Translations under genes and position numbers: made by a program
Notes under the pieces: model-generated
The model's database searches: none
The model's input: the letters and a program-made list of their open reading frames with translations, nothing else
Told to the model about the DNA's origin: nothing
Shown here: positions 31,889 to 41,796 of the stretch, in pieces
Position numbering within the stretch: the stretch's first letter is position 1
Layout of the letters: every line of letters begins with the position of its first letter
NCBI GenBank assembly: GCA_022769625.1
Contig: JALEJP010000022.1
Span: forward strand, 1-64,000
DNA from: Lachnospiraceae bacterium
GTDB taxonomy: Bacteria; Bacillota; Clostridia; Lachnospirales; Lachnospiraceae
Reading direction: 5' to 3'
Length of the DNA stretch: 64,000 nucleotides

Positions 31889-32584
31889 TCATTCATCCTG
31901 CTCTTTTTCCGGGGACAGATCATGAAATACTTCCTTGGAAACCAGTTTCACCTGAATATGTTCATCCTTTATGTAGGCAATCTTGGGTTCCATCCGGTAC
32001 TCTGTGTGATCCTCACGTTTTGTAATAGCACTGCGTACCGTCTTATCTGCAATACGGATCTGCACCGGTTTCAGTATGAGCGCTGCCACAAAGCAGTTTC
32101 TGTCTCCACAGGCGCCTGCATACGCAGTTCCTCTTAAAGACCCCAGAATAACAATGTTTCCTTTTGAAACCACCTTGGCTCCGGAATTCACATCCCCGAC
32201 AATCACAATACTGGTTTCGGATTCCAGAACCTGCCCGGAATGCAGTGTTCCCCTATAGAAAAATCCATCGTCTTTTGCCTGCTCTTCCAGAGCAGAATCC
32301 ATAATCCTCCGATAGTGTTCTTCGTTTACGGCATCCTCATCCACGATACAAAGAATGTGAATACCGCAGTGGCTTACAATCGTCTCCACCAGTTCCTTTT
32401 CCTGTGCCCGATTCAGCATTCTTCCGCGGAAGGTCACTGCCATCTTTGCATTTTTGAAGAAATTGGCAGATTCCTGGAATTTATCCGCCACATCAAGCAG
32501 TAATTCCGAAAAAGGTATTTTATCATCCAGTATGACTGTCAGACCATATTTGTTACTTTTGATGATTACGGAATTACGTTTCAT
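31889..32584 (-). CDS. minC: septum site-determining protein MinC
   Basis: FtsZ inhibitor carried by MinD. The 231-residue protein has an N-terminal inhibitory domain (ILDDKIPFSELLLDVADKF, VTFRGRMLNRAQEKELVETI) and the C-terminal beta-helix (GQVLESETSIVIVGDVNSGAKVVS in two parts, GNIVILGSLRGTAYAG). Its position directly behind pbp2 and ahead of minD is typical. 66 bases separate it from minD. Confidence 0.94.
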   Translation of the reverse strand: MKRNSVIIKSNKYGLTVILDDKIPFSELLLDVADKFQESANFFKNAKMAVTFRGRMLNRAQEKELVETIVSHCGIHILCIVDEDAVNEEHYRRIMDSALEEQAKDDGFFYRGTLHSGQVLESETSIVIVGDVNSGAKVVSKGNIVILGSLRGTAYAGACGDRNCFVAALILKPVQIRIADKTVRSAITKREDHTEYRMEPKIAYIKDEHIQVKLVSKEVFHDLSPEKEQDE

Positions 32585-32604
32585 AATCCCTGACCTCCTG
32601 GTTG

Positions 32605-35571
32605 CTAGTCGGCAAAACCATTGCTTACATTCTGTACACTTGCTGCGGAATTGGTAATGATTTCGCCCTCATCTTTCAATTTAAAATAATAGTTTACAAT
32701 ATCTTTTGCAACAGAAGCCGCATTCGTTGAAGAATAACCATTTGTAATACGAACTGCCATCGCAATCTCCGGTGTATCATAAGGAGCATAACCAATAAAC
32801 AGTGCATGGTTTGGCTTTTCTTCATTTTCCTGTGCTGTACCGGTTTTACCTGCCATATTGAAAGATTTCTTGATATCCGTAAAAGCCGCATTGTTTTTAT
32901 ACACGCCGTTCATACCGGAATGAATGGCATCCCATAAGCTTTGCGGCAGATCAACGGTGCTGTGAACCACGGGCTCCGGTTCCTCCAGTGTATTGTTGTC
33001 GCTGTCCGCAATACGGTCAAGCAATGTCAGGTCATAGCAGGTACCACTGTTTGCGATGGTTGCTGCATAACGGGAAAGCTGACTTGTGGTAAAGGTATTT
33101 CCTGCCTGTCCCATGGCGGTACGTGCGCCATCCGTTGTAGAAATATGAGGTGGTGTCTCATCTATTTCAATGCCGGTATTGGCATCAAAACCATACATAA
33201 AAGCATATTTTGTAAGAGTATTGATCGCCTGCTCATCACTGTAAGTCGATGACTGAACGACATTGCCCTCCTCATCAGTTTCTGGCGTGAGATCCGCTAT
33301 ATTCTCTGTTTTACCGAGCATGTATCCCACTGTATTGAAATAATAGTTGCAGGACTCAGCAATCGCCTGTGAAAGTGTCAGAGGACCATGGGATCCCCCA
33401 TGATACCGCTCGCTGTAAATCCAGCAGTTAATATCCGGAGGAATGAGTTTAAATTTACCGGTACAGTTGATCGTATCATTGATACTGATAACACCTTCCA
33501 TCACACCTGCTGTCGCAGAAACGATTTTGAAGGTCGAACCAGGTGCCGTAACCTCCTGCGTCGCCTTGTTATAGAACGGCGATGACTGGTCACTGTTCAG
33601 TTTATAGAAATACGCATCATCCATATTGTTTGCAAGACGGTTATTGTCATATCCCGGATAAGTAACACAGGCCAGAACATCTCCTGTATCCGGATCGGTA
33701 ATAACAGCCGAACCGGTACATGGCTCCAGTGCCAGCATCGCCGGAGTGATCTCAAGAGAATAAATCTTCGCCATGATAAAATCATATGCAGAAACGGAAC
33801 CGCTATGCAGAGCGGCATAATCTTCCTCGTTCATTTTCAGGATACCCTGGTCAAACAGAAGAAGGCAGATATCCCTACCGCTGATCAGATAATTCTGTAT
33901 CATATATTTATAGACCTGACGGCTGAAGGAATCGCTGTCCGCCAGATAATCCATAACATAATCAGCCAGTACCTGATTTATTTCACTGGTATCCAGATAG
34001 GCCGTATCACTGTTCACTTTTGTAATATCCAGCCAGTTCTGGGAAATGGCATAGGAAAGGAATTCATTCAGGCTGACAGACTCCTCACTGCTCCATCTGA
34101 CCCACATGTCATCTTTTTTATCGATCTTATCCTCATCCAGTACACCGGTACCTTCCATGAGAACATGATTGACAATAAAAGACTCATAAACCTGCATTTC
34201 TTCATCCAAATCCTTGTAAGGAGTTGCTGAGGAAGAAGTCATCTGATTTTCAATCTGTGCAAATATCTCTTCTTCTCTTTCCAGAAAAGCCTGATATATT
34301 TTCTGTTCTGTTTCACTTGCCTCATCGGAAGCCAGATGGTCGGCATCCAGCACATTGTTCTCAAACAGGCTGTAATATACATCATACACCGGTATCAGAA
34401 TATCATCCTCAGAAGAAATATTTTCCTTGTCAAACTTTTCCGCATCAAAAATCTTGCTGTATATAATACCTGCGATATACTGCTCCAGTATTTTGTAAAC
34501 TGCCGTCTGCAGATCACTGTCAATGGTAAGATAAATATCATTTCCTGCCTGGGGTGAGACAACCGAATCTTCCTTCAGTACTTTTCCAAGATTATCTACA
34601 TATACGCTCTTTGTGCCATTCTGTCCACGCAGTTCCTTTTCAAAGTATTTTTCAAGACCTGCTTTTCCTACGATATCGTTGCTGTTGTACTCTCCATTGC
34701 CGTCCTCACCGTTTAATTCTTCCAGTTCTTCCGCAGAAATCTGTCCTGTGTAGCCGATAATGGAAGCCAGATACAGACCGTTCTCGTAAACCCGGACAGA
34801 ATCTTCCTCCACATCCACTCCCCGATACAGATCTTTATTTTCCATGATGACGGCAACCGTCTCCTCCGAAATGTCTTTTGCAATCGTAGTCGTTACATAT
34901 TTCTGGTAACTGTTCTGTGCAATCGAACTGCGCATGGCTGTTATTTTGAGCTGCTCCTCCTTTGTGAAGCTGTCCGGAAGGCCGTATTTCTCCAGTTCCT
35001 CAGCTCGGTAAATGGAAGGATCAATACCATACCATTCTTTTGTGGCCAAGGTCTCCATCATCTCATCTGCCGAACAGTTGCGTTCTTTCTCTTTCAAGTC
35101 ATCCGTATAGGCATGGCCGAAAATGTCCGCACGGAAACGCAGAAGATTAAACCCTTCCCTTGTAAATTCATATTCTCCGTCGTTTCCAATACCGATCGCA
35201 TAATTCAGATATATTTCATCACCACCCTTTTCGATTACTTTCATAATCTGATAAAGAGTACTGTTCATGGACAGATTACGTTCCCTGGTGCTTTCATAAC
35301 TGCCGCTGTCCTCATAAGTTACATTGTAAGCCAGTTTATTGTAAGCGAGAACTTTTCCGTTGCAGTCGTAGATATTTCCTCTGGTACTTTTCAGCGTAGT
35401 CTCTTTTTTAATCTGCATGGTAAAATCCGTCAGATATTCCTCCCCATTGATGATCTGCATGGTAAACAGCCTATGTACCAGAATACCGGCCAGAAGAACA
35501 AATACTATGATCAAAATGGTAATACGCGACTTTACCACTTTTGAAAGTGAATTTTTAACATAATTAAACAA
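32605..35571 (-). CDS. mrdA: penicillin-binding protein 2 (elongasome transpeptidase), enlarged form
   Basis: Class B PBP that cross-links peptidoglycan during cell elongation with RodA. It has an N-terminal membrane helix (ITILIIVFVLLAGILVHRLF, residues about 17-36), a dimerisation domain with KSTRGNIYDCNGKVLAYN, and a transpeptidase domain with SxxK in APGSTFKIVSA near 679, SCN in AESCNYYF near 740 and KTG in AGKTGTAQ near 907. At 988 residues it is far longer than the E. coli enzyme (633): about 260 extra residues sit between TIDSDLQ (near 347) and EPCTGSAVITDPDTG (near 617). It overlaps mreD by 8 bases. Confidence 0.95.
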   Translation of the reverse strand: MFNYVKNSLSKVVKSRITILIIVFVLLAGILVHRLFTMQIINGEEYLTDFTMQIKKETTLKSTRGNIYDCNGKVLAYNKLAYNVTYEDSGSYESTRERNLSMNSTLYQIMKVIEKGGDEIYLNYAIGIGNDGEYEFTREGFNLLRFRADIFGHAYTDDLKEKERNCSADEMMETLATKEWYGIDPSIYRAEELEKYGLPDSFTKEEQLKITAMRSSIAQNSYQKYVTTTIAKDISEETVAVIMENKDLYRGVDVEEDSVRVYENGLYLASIIGYTGQISAEELEELNGEDGNGEYNSNDIVGKAGLEKYFEKELRGQNGTKSVYVDNLGKVLKEDSVVSPQAGNDIYLTIDSDLQTAVYKILEQYIAGIIYSKIFDAEKFDKENISSEDDILIPVYDVYYSLFENNVLDADHLASDEASETEQKIYQAFLEREEEIFAQIENQMTSSSATPYKDLDEEMQVYESFIVNHVLMEGTGVLDEDKIDKKDDMWVRWSSEESVSLNEFLSYAISQNWLDITKVNSDTAYLDTSEINQVLADYVMDYLADSDSFSRQVYKYMIQNYLISGRDICLLLFDQGILKMNEEDYAALHSGSVSAYDFIMAKIYSLEITPAMLALEPCTGSAVITDPDTGDVLACVTYPGYDNNRLANNMDDAYFYKLNSDQSSPFYNKATQEVTAPGSTFKIVSATAGVMEGVISINDTINCTGKFKLIPPDINCWIYSERYHGGSHGPLTLSQAIAESCNYYFNTVGYMLGKTENIADLTPETDEEGNVVQSSTYSDEQAINTLTKYAFMYGFDANTGIEIDETPPHISTTDGARTAMGQAGNTFTTSQLSRYAATIANSGTCYDLTLLDRIADSDNNTLEEPEPVVHSTVDLPQSLWDAIHSGMNGVYKNNAAFTDIKKSFNMAGKTGTAQENEEKPNHALFIGYAPYDTPEIAMAVRITNGYSSTNAASVAKDIVNYYFKLKDEGEIITNSAASVQNVSNGFAD

Positions 35572-36082
35572 AACTACCTACACTCCTCTGTTCTGCCTTT
35601 TCAAGTTTATGGTTCAGTGCCAGAAGCAGCCGGTACACAACAAGCGTGATTAAAACCGTATAGATTACTTCCGGGATAATGATTCTGCGTATATAAAAGA
35701 AAAGATTGATCCTGCCGCGAAGTAAAAACTGAAACAGATATACGATAAGTTCGTAAAGAAAATCACTTACACCGATCAGCAGCACCGGCATCTTAATATC
35801 GTCATCGTAAAAAATGCGATAGCAGTATCCGTTCAGATATCCCATAATAGTCAGGAGAAGTATATGAAATCCCAATACCTGACCGTAAAAAACATCCATC
35901 AGAATGCCAAACAGCACACCGGTAAACATCCCTTCCCTTTTTCCGCGCATCAGTGCAAATGACACGGTCAGAATCACCGGCAGATTTGGTGAAACCGATG
36001 CAATGGAGAAAGTCTGCAGCAGGGTCGTCTGCAAAAGAAAGCAGAAAATAATCAGGACTATCATGGTAATTCTTCGCTTCAC
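35564..36082 (-). CDS. mreD: rod shape-determining protein MreD
   Basis: Integral membrane component of the elongation complex. The 172-residue protein has about five membrane helices, including ITMIVLIIFCFLLQTTLLQ at the N terminus, and the family-like segment MRGKREGMFTGVLFGILMDVFYG. The start overlaps the mreC stop by four bases and the end overlaps pbp2. Confidence 0.92.
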   Translation of the reverse strand: MKRRITMIVLIIFCFLLQTTLLQTFSIASVSPNLPVILTVSFALMRGKREGMFTGVLFGILMDVFYGQVLGFHILLLTIMGYLNGYCYRIFYDDDIKMPVLLIGVSDFLYELIVYLFQFLLRGRINLFFYIRRIIIPEVIYTVLITLVVYRLLLALNHKLEKAEQRSVGSFV

Positions 36083-37050
36083 TCTTCTCCTCCTTCCGTT
36101 TCTGCATCACTGTCTTTACCGTTTTCGGATGATCCTTCCTGTGTATCCGTCTCCACGGTCATTTCCGTTTCTGTCTGAGCCTGTGAACGTATGTCCTCCT
36201 GGGCCTCATCCGTATTTTTCAGAATCGTAATGACAAGCACCTCATGCAGGTGACGAAAATCCACGACAGGAGTAATACTTCCGGATTTGGTCAGGTTATT
36301 GGAATCTGTCTCGATTTCACTGACATATCCAATCAATATTCCGGGGAGAAAACGGTTGCTGATCTCGGAAGTGACAACTTTGTCACCGACTGTCACCTTA
36401 TCGTCTGCATCAGTCAGTTTAACCAGGCTGATTTTGCCTTCGTCGATCAGTTTCAGGTTGCCTGCTATGATACAGTTGTCAGAGGTAGATGTAATCTCAG
36501 AACTGACATTGCTGTAGTCATCAATGATGGCACGCACGGTAGCCCAATTCGGTCCGACGGAAGTAACAATCCCCACCAGCCCGCCGGAAGCGATCACATT
36601 CATATCCACTTTTATGCCGTCGTTGGATCCTTTGTTGATGGTAAATACATTAAACCAGTTTCCGGAATCCTTTGCGATGATGCGTGCTGCTACCGTTGGA
36701 TAATCTTCATATTCTTCTTTTAACTCCAGAAGATCTTTCAGTCTTTCAAATTCATCCTGATTCTGTAACAGAGAAGTATTCTCAGCGGTGAGTTCCTCAA
36801 CCTTTTTCTTAAGCTCGGCATTTTCAGAACGCAAATCCGTGGTATTGAACAGATAATCCCCTTTTTCCGATATCCAGGTGCCAATGGCATTCATACCGCT
36901 CTGAATCGGTGTGATAACTCCCGTTACATAACGCAGCGGACCGGACATCATGTCCGTTGTAAAAGATAATACGATGAGCACCGCACACAGTATCGTGATG
37001 ATGCCCAGCATAAGCTTGCTTTTTCCTGAATCGTTTCTTTTTTTCTTCAT
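36079..37050 (-). CDS. mreC: rod shape-determining protein MreC
   Basis: Scaffold linking MreB to PBP2 outside the membrane. The 323-residue protein has one membrane helix (LMLGIITILCAVLIVLSFTT), a coiled coil at about 70-115 (ENAELKKKVEELTAENTSLL), and the MreC beta domain (ARIIAKDSGNWFNVFTINKG, GLVGIVTSVGPNWATV). The last 45 residues form an acidic Thr/Glu-rich tail (ETEMTVETDTQEGSSENGK) that is probably disordered. Confidence 0.95.
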   Translation of the reverse strand: MKKKRNDSGKSKLMLGIITILCAVLIVLSFTTDMMSGPLRYVTGVITPIQSGMNAIGTWISEKGDYLFNTTDLRSENAELKKKVEELTAENTSLLQNQDEFERLKDLLELKEEYEDYPTVAARIIAKDSGNWFNVFTINKGSNDGIKVDMNVIASGGLVGIVTSVGPNWATVRAIIDDYSNVSSEITSTSDNCIIAGNLKLIDEGKISLVKLTDADDKVTVGDKVVTSEISNRFLPGILIGYVSEIETDSNNLTKSGSITPVVDFRHLHEVLVITILKNTDEAQEDIRSQAQTETEMTVETDTQEGSSENGKDSDAETEGGEE

Positions 37051-37063
37051 TGCAGTTCCTCTT

Positions 37064-38083
37064 TTAGATCAGATTTCCGACATAATCCTTCGGGGAAAAC
37101 GTCAGCTTTCGAAGTTCTTTGTCATTCATAATCTCTACCAGACCATTCATGGTATTAAAAATCGGGTCAGGTATGTTGTATATCGGAATCGCTGTCTTCT
37201 CCTGAAGATAATAGGCGATGTTGGGAGTCAGAGAGACACCTCCCGACAAATAGATTCCATTGTGCCGGATATTTTCCAGGAGCTGGGGAGGTGTTCTCTG
37301 AAGCGTGGCAAGTATGGCATCTGCAATGGCATCCACCGTATTATTGATAGCCGCACTGACATCCTCCGAGGGAACGACCGCATATCTGGGCAGTCCGCTT
37401 ATCGTATGAATGCCATATACTTTACGCATCTGCTTCTGACCGTCAAGCAGGTACCCCATTTCCACGCGGAGCATTTCCGCTGTTTTCTTTCCTATATTAA
37501 GACTGTGCTGCCTTCGCAGCATAGTCACAATCTCCTCGTCCATCGAATCCCCGCCAAGGGTATGCTGCCTTCCAAGAATAACCTTTCCTTCAGAGACCAC
37601 AGAGATTCCTGTCGTTGCCGAACCAATATTCACAATCATATTTCCTGCCTGTGAGAGCACAGGCATACCAATACCGACAGCATCCGCAACTCCCTTTTCG
37701 ATCAGGCCGACTTTATGCACTTTAAGTCCTGCCAGTACTTTATAAAAAGCTCTCATTTCGATTTCCGAAAGTTCCATGGGAACCGTTATAATAATATTTG
37801 GTTTTCTGCCCAACAGATGGGTAAACCGTTTCAGAAGCTGTGACAGGACAATCTCAAGATTTCCTCCATTGGCAATGGAACCGTTTTTCATGGGACTTCC
37901 GGCTTCCACACAGGCAGGCGCTTTTTCAAAAATCGCATATGCTTTCCCGCCTACGGCAATCACATCCGATTTGTTCCGGATGGCAATCATGTTCTTTTCA
38001 CAGATGATTCTTTTCTTTTTTTTATCCGCAATCTTAATGGTATCATTTCCCAAATCAATACCGCAAATTTTTCGAAACAGCAT
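37064..38083 (-). CDS. mreB: rod shape-determining protein MreB (actin homologue)
   Basis: Membrane-associated actin-like ATPase that guides cell-wall elongation. The 339-residue protein has the phosphate 1 loop GIDLGNDTIKI, phosphate 2 loop MIVNIGSATTGISVVSEG, and YLSGGVSLTPNIAYYLQ (adenosine motif). It is more divergent than usual MreB: the first loop carries GNDTIKI instead of GTANTLV, so it may be an MreB paralogue. It heads the mreB-mreC-mreD-pbp2 series, behind radC. Confidence 0.9.
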   Translation of the reverse strand: MLFRKICGIDLGNDTIKIADKKKKRIICEKNMIAIRNKSDVIAVGGKAYAIFEKAPACVEAGSPMKNGSIANGGNLEIVLSQLLKRFTHLLGRKPNIIITVPMELSEIEMRAFYKVLAGLKVHKVGLIEKGVADAVGIGMPVLSQAGNMIVNIGSATTGISVVSEGKVILGRQHTLGGDSMDEEIVTMLRRQHSLNIGKKTAEMLRVEMGYLLDGQKQMRKVYGIHTISGLPRYAVVPSEDVSAAINNTVDAIADAILATLQRTPPQLLENIRHNGIYLSGGVSLTPNIAYYLQEKTAIPIYNIPDPIFNTMNGLVEIMNDKELRKLTFSPKDYVGNLI

Positions 38084-38101
38084 GTACTCCCACTCCTTAT
38101 C

Positions 38102-38851
38102 TCAAAGGATTTTCATTTCCCGAAAACTGACGTAACACCGGTCTCCCACAATAATATGATCCAGAAGCCGGATTCCCACAAGCTCTCCGCCAAGGGAAAT
38201 GCGTTTGGTAAAACTCTTGTCCTCCTCGCTTGGGGATGGATCCCCGCTTGGATGATTATGCAGCAGTATAATAAAAACCGCATGATGCTGCAGGGCCAGC
38301 AAAAATATCTCACGCGGCGAAATTACAGAGCAGTTGATGCTGCCCTTTGATATGAACTGCCTTGCAAGAAGCCGGCATTTTGTATCGAGCATCAGAAGAA
38401 CCATCTGCTCCTGCTCCAGATGGCGCAGCTCCTCCATAAAATAATCGGCAATGGTGGAAGCATCCTTAAAATTCAGTGTTTTCTCACCTGACTGCCTTGC
38501 AATCCGCCTGGAAAGCTCCGCAATGCATTTGAGCTGTACTGCCTTTACTTCTCCGACTCCTTTGATCTGCCGAAGCTGCGGAATACTGAGATGATACAGT
38601 CCAAGCAGTCCTTTCTCCGGAATCCCTGCCTCCAGTATTTCTCTCGACAGCTCCAGTGCATTGATCCCTCTGGATCCGGAACGCAGAATAACAGCCAGAA
38701 GCTCTGCATCGCTTAAAACCTCTGCCCCTTCCCTGACACATTTCTCATATGGAAGTTCCTCCGCCGGTAAATCTTTCATTGTACTGGTGATCTTTTTCAT
38801 AAGCCTTTCAACCGGCTCTCTCTTCCCTGACCCGGGTATGAAGATACCCAT
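38102..38851 (-). CDS. radC: RadC/JAB1-domain (MPN+) protein
   Basis: Member of the RadC family; despite the name, a DNA-repair role is unproven. The 249-residue protein has a helix-hairpin-helix region (LSIPQLRQIKGVGEVKAVQL) and a C-terminal JAB1/MPN+ metalloprotease-like site, ILLHNHPSGDPSPSEED, with the HxH and downstream Asp ligands. The start is uncertain: ATG 38851 gives 249 residues, while ATG 38800 (MKKITSTMKDLP) would fit the family better, and neither has an ideal ribosome site. Located immediately upstream of mreB, as in B. subtilis. Confidence 0.92.
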   Translation of the reverse strand: MGIFIPGSGKREPVERLMKKITSTMKDLPAEELPYEKCVREGAEVLSDAELLAVILRSGSRGINALELSREILEAGIPEKGLLGLYHLSIPQLRQIKGVGEVKAVQLKCIAELSRRIARQSGEKTLNFKDASTIADYFMEELRHLEQEQMVLLMLDTKCRLLARQFISKGSINCSVISPREIFLLALQHHAVFIILLHNHPSGDPSPSEEDKSFTKRISLGGELVGIRLLDHIIVGDRCYVSFREMKIL

Positions 38852-38898
38852 TTTCTTCCGATAGGCTATTTTAACATAAATTCAACGATGTGTATACA

Positions 38899-40485
38899 CT
38901 ATTTAATCTTAAATTTTTTTAAAATGGCTTCTCCGACCTTTAATCCATCCATCGCCGCGGAAGTGATACCGCCTGCATATCCTGCACCTTCCCCGCAGGG
39001 ATACAGGCCTTCCACCGTACTTTCCAGTTCCCTGGAACGTTCTATTCGAACCGGGGATGATGTCCTGCTCTCCACACCGGACAGTACCGCATCACCACAG
39101 TCATACCCTTTTATCTTTTTCCCGAATTCGGTTATTCCCTGTTCAATGGAATCTCCGATGGCCTTCGGAAAACAGTCTCTTACCATCCCGAATTGCCATT
39201 GTCCCTTGATATTCGGTACGACCCTTCCCGTTTGTGTGCTGATTTTACCATCACAGAAATCACGGTAAAGCTGTACCGGCACGCTTCCTTTTCCAGCCTC
39301 AAAGGCTGCACGTTCAAGCTTACGCTGAAATTCCACGCCGGCAAGTACATCATCACCTTCAAAATCTTCCGGTGTCACTGTAACTACGATCGCACTGTTT
39401 GCATTTTCACCGTCACGGCTGTGATAGCTCATTCCATTTACTGCAAGTCTCCCCTCTTCCGAAGACGCATTCACCACATATCCTCCCGGACACATGCAGA
39501 AGGAATAGACAGCTCTTCCGTTTGGGAGCTGACAGGTAAGTTTGTAATCGGCAGCCGGAAGCTCTCCCCTTTCCCTGCCATACTGTGAATAATCGATCAG
39601 CGTCTGCGGATGTTCCATGCGCACACCGACCGCAAAGGCTTTCTGTGTCATAGGAATGCCTCTTGATTTCAGAAGGGCAAATGTATCGCGTGCACTGTGC
39701 CCGATGGCCAGCACCGCAACAGCACAAAGAATATTCTCCTGTCCGTTAACCACAACACCTTCCAGTTTTCCATCTTTCACAAGAAGATCCGTGACCTGTG
39801 AATAAAATCGGACCTCTCCTCCAAGACGTTCTATTTCCATACGAATATTCTTTATGACATTTCTCAGCAAATCTGTACCGATATGTGGTTTGTTCAGCCA
39901 GAGGATTTCCTCCGGAGCACCAAACTCCACAAAGGTTTTCAGCACAAAGGTGTTTCTTCCTGTGGCATCCTTTACGGCCGTGTTCAGCTTGCCGTCAGAA
40001 AAAGTGCCTGCGCCTCCTTCCCCGAACTGAATATTGGTGCAGACATCCAGTTCTCCGCTTTTCCAGAATTGCTCCACTGCCTGCTGCCGCTCATCAACGG
40101 CCGCTCCACGCTCAAGAATCAACGGACAAAGTCCGGCCCTTGCAAGCAGAAGGGCACAGAATAACCCCGCCGGGCCCATTCCAATGATAACCGGACGTCT
40201 GTCCGGCAGCGTGCCTGTGTTTACCGGAACCACATATTCCGTATCTGCTGCGACAGATACTCTTGGATTTTTGCAATGCTGAAGTGTTTTACGGTCGTCA
40301 GCTGTCTGTACATCTACCGTATACACATAATAAATATCCGGCTTTTTTCTGGCATCCAGAGAACGTTTTTTTATTTGGAAGGAGAGAATCTCCTTCTCAC
40401 GGATTCGCAGTGCTTTCGCTGCCGCCTTTAAAACACCGCGCTCTCCCGTTTCTGCCTTAATTTTAAGCTGCTGAATCCTGAGCAT
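38899..40485 (-). CDS. FAD-dependent dehydrogenase of the COG2509 type
   Basis: A 528-residue flavoprotein of unknown substrate. After an about 95-residue N-terminal domain (LRIQQLKIKAETGERGVLKA in two pieces) comes the dinucleotide fold GMGPAGLFCALLLARAG, then ERGAAVDERQQAVEQFW and FGEGGAGTFSDGKLNT, which mark the family. The C terminus has YPCGEGAGYAGGITSAAMDG. I start at ATG 40485, preceded by AGGAGG and overlapping the upstream gene's stop codon. The longer frame runs inside the preceding gene and is rejected. It forms a tight pair with another flavoprotein gene. Confidence 0.88.
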   Translation of the reverse strand: MLRIQQLKIKAETGERGVLKAAAKALRIREKEILSFQIKKRSLDARKKPDIYYVYTVDVQTADDRKTLQHCKNPRVSVAADTEYVVPVNTGTLPDRRPVIIGMGPAGLFCALLLARAGLCPLILERGAAVDERQQAVEQFWKSGELDVCTNIQFGEGGAGTFSDGKLNTAVKDATGRNTFVLKTFVEFGAPEEILWLNKPHIGTDLLRNVIKNIRMEIERLGGEVRFYSQVTDLLVKDGKLEGVVVNGQENILCAVAVLAIGHSARDTFALLKSRGIPMTQKAFAVGVRMEHPQTLIDYSQYGRERGELPAADYKLTCQLPNGRAVYSFCMCPGGYVVNASSEEGRLAVNGMSYHSRDGENANSAIVVTVTPEDFEGDDVLAGVEFQRKLERAAFEAGKGSVPVQLYRDFCDGKISTQTGRVVPNIKGQWQFGMVRDCFPKAIGDSIEQGITEFGKKIKGYDCGDAVLSGVESRTSSPVRIERSRELESTVEGLYPCGEGAGYAGGITSAAMDGLKVGEAILKKFKIK

Positions 40486-40486
40486 A

Positions 40487-41719
40487 TCATTCCTCCTGTT
40501 TTCCCATTTCCTGTTCTGCCGCATGCGTTCCGGCAACAAAGCCGCTGCTCCAGGCCCACTGAAGATTATAGCCTCCGCATGCTCCGTCCACATCCAGCAG
40601 CTCACCTGCAAAATAAATACCGGACACTTTTCTGGATTCCAGTGTCCTGCTGTCAATTTCAGAAGTATCAACCCCACCCGCGCATACCTGAGCGTACTCA
40701 AAGCTACGGGTACCTGTCACATGCATAGTGAGGTGACAGGCCATGTCCAGAACACGATAAATCTGTTCTTCCATAAGAATATCAGATGGCCGGTATCCGC
40801 TAAGCTCCAGAAGTAATGACGCGATTTTCTGCGGAAAGAGACCAAGAAAAATCCTGTCTGCACGTTTCTTCTGATTTCCAAGAATACGGGAAATCATGGG
40901 AATATCCTGATCTGACAAAAGGTTTACTACTGCCTGTACCTGCTTTCCAAGATACAGACCTTCTGCTGCAAAGCGGCTCACCTGAAACACCACAATACCG
41001 GAGATCCCGTAAGAGGTCCACTGCAGTTCTCCAAAGGATTCTGCTGCTTTTTTGCCGTCCAGCATCAGCATGACCTTTGCCGTACTGCGCAGGCCGGAAA
41101 GAGCATGAAATCGCGTTTCCTTTGTTTTCAGGGGAACGAGTGCAGGAAACAGAGGTGTAATCCTGTGTCCAAGATCTTTTGCAAGCAGATATCCGTCATC
41201 TGTAGCCCCAAGAGAGACTGCCGCTTTTGATCCACAGGCGAGGATCACTGCATCCGCTTCATATTTCCAGCCTTCTGTCACAACAAGAAAGGATTGCCCT
41301 TCCTTTTCCTTCTTTTTCAGGATTTTTGTGACACGTTCTCTTGTTTTTATTTTTACACCTTTTTCCTGTACCGCATCCATCAGCAGTCCAAGAACCGTCT
41401 GTGCCTGATCCGTATAAGGATAAATTCCCTGGTTTTTTTCGTGCATCAGCATACCATGCTCTTCAAAAAATTGTCTGGTATCCTTCTGTGAAAATGCCGA
41501 AAGCACATCATCCGGAAACTGAGGATGCCCACCGCGATAAGAGATAAGAGGCTTGCCGGAGGCATAGGTCAGGTTACATCTGCCATTGCCCGTAGCCAGA
41601 AGCTTTCGTCCCGGCTTCTCCAAAGCCTCCAGAATCGTAACAGAAGTGTTCTCATTTTTTGCATAAAATGCGCTCATTAGTCCGGAGGCTCCGGCACCGA
41701 CTACAATAATTCTTTTCAT
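40487..41719 (-). CDS. FAD-dependent oxidoreductase of the HI0933/YhiN (BaiN-like) family
   Basis: A 410-residue flavoprotein with the N-terminal dinucleotide fold IVVGAGASGLMSAFYAK, the family motif KLLATGNGRCNLTY, and the C-terminal FAGELLDVDGACGGYNLQWAW. Some relatives act in bile-acid dehydroxylation (BaiN), but most have no known substrate and that role is not implied here. The stop codon overlaps the start of the following COG2509 gene, so the two are cotranslated. Start ATG 41719 follows GAGGT. Confidence 0.9.
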   Translation of the reverse strand: MKRIIVVGAGASGLMSAFYAKNENTSVTILEALEKPGRKLLATGNGRCNLTYASGKPLISYRGGHPQFPDDVLSAFSQKDTRQFFEEHGMLMHEKNQGIYPYTDQAQTVLGLLMDAVQEKGVKIKTRERVTKILKKKEKEGQSFLVVTEGWKYEADAVILACGSKAAVSLGATDDGYLLAKDLGHRITPLFPALVPLKTKETRFHALSGLRSTAKVMLMLDGKKAAESFGELQWTSYGISGIVVFQVSRFAAEGLYLGKQVQAVVNLLSDQDIPMISRILGNQKKRADRIFLGLFPQKIASLLLELSGYRPSDILMEEQIYRVLDMACHLTMHVTGTRSFEYAQVCAGGVDTSEIDSRTLESRKVSGIYFAGELLDVDGACGGYNLQWAWSSGFVAGTHAAEQEMGKQEE

Positions 41720-41796
41720 AGATTACCTCATTTTCATTCCATAGATCCCGCACTTTTTCGGTTCCGTATCCAGCGATTCTGCTAAATAAAACCAGA

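Noticed and set aside
40486..40701. Seventy-two-residue extension of the COG2509 flavoprotein
   Set aside because: It lies inside the upstream flavoprotein gene, and the start at 40485 has AGGAGG and the family N terminus.
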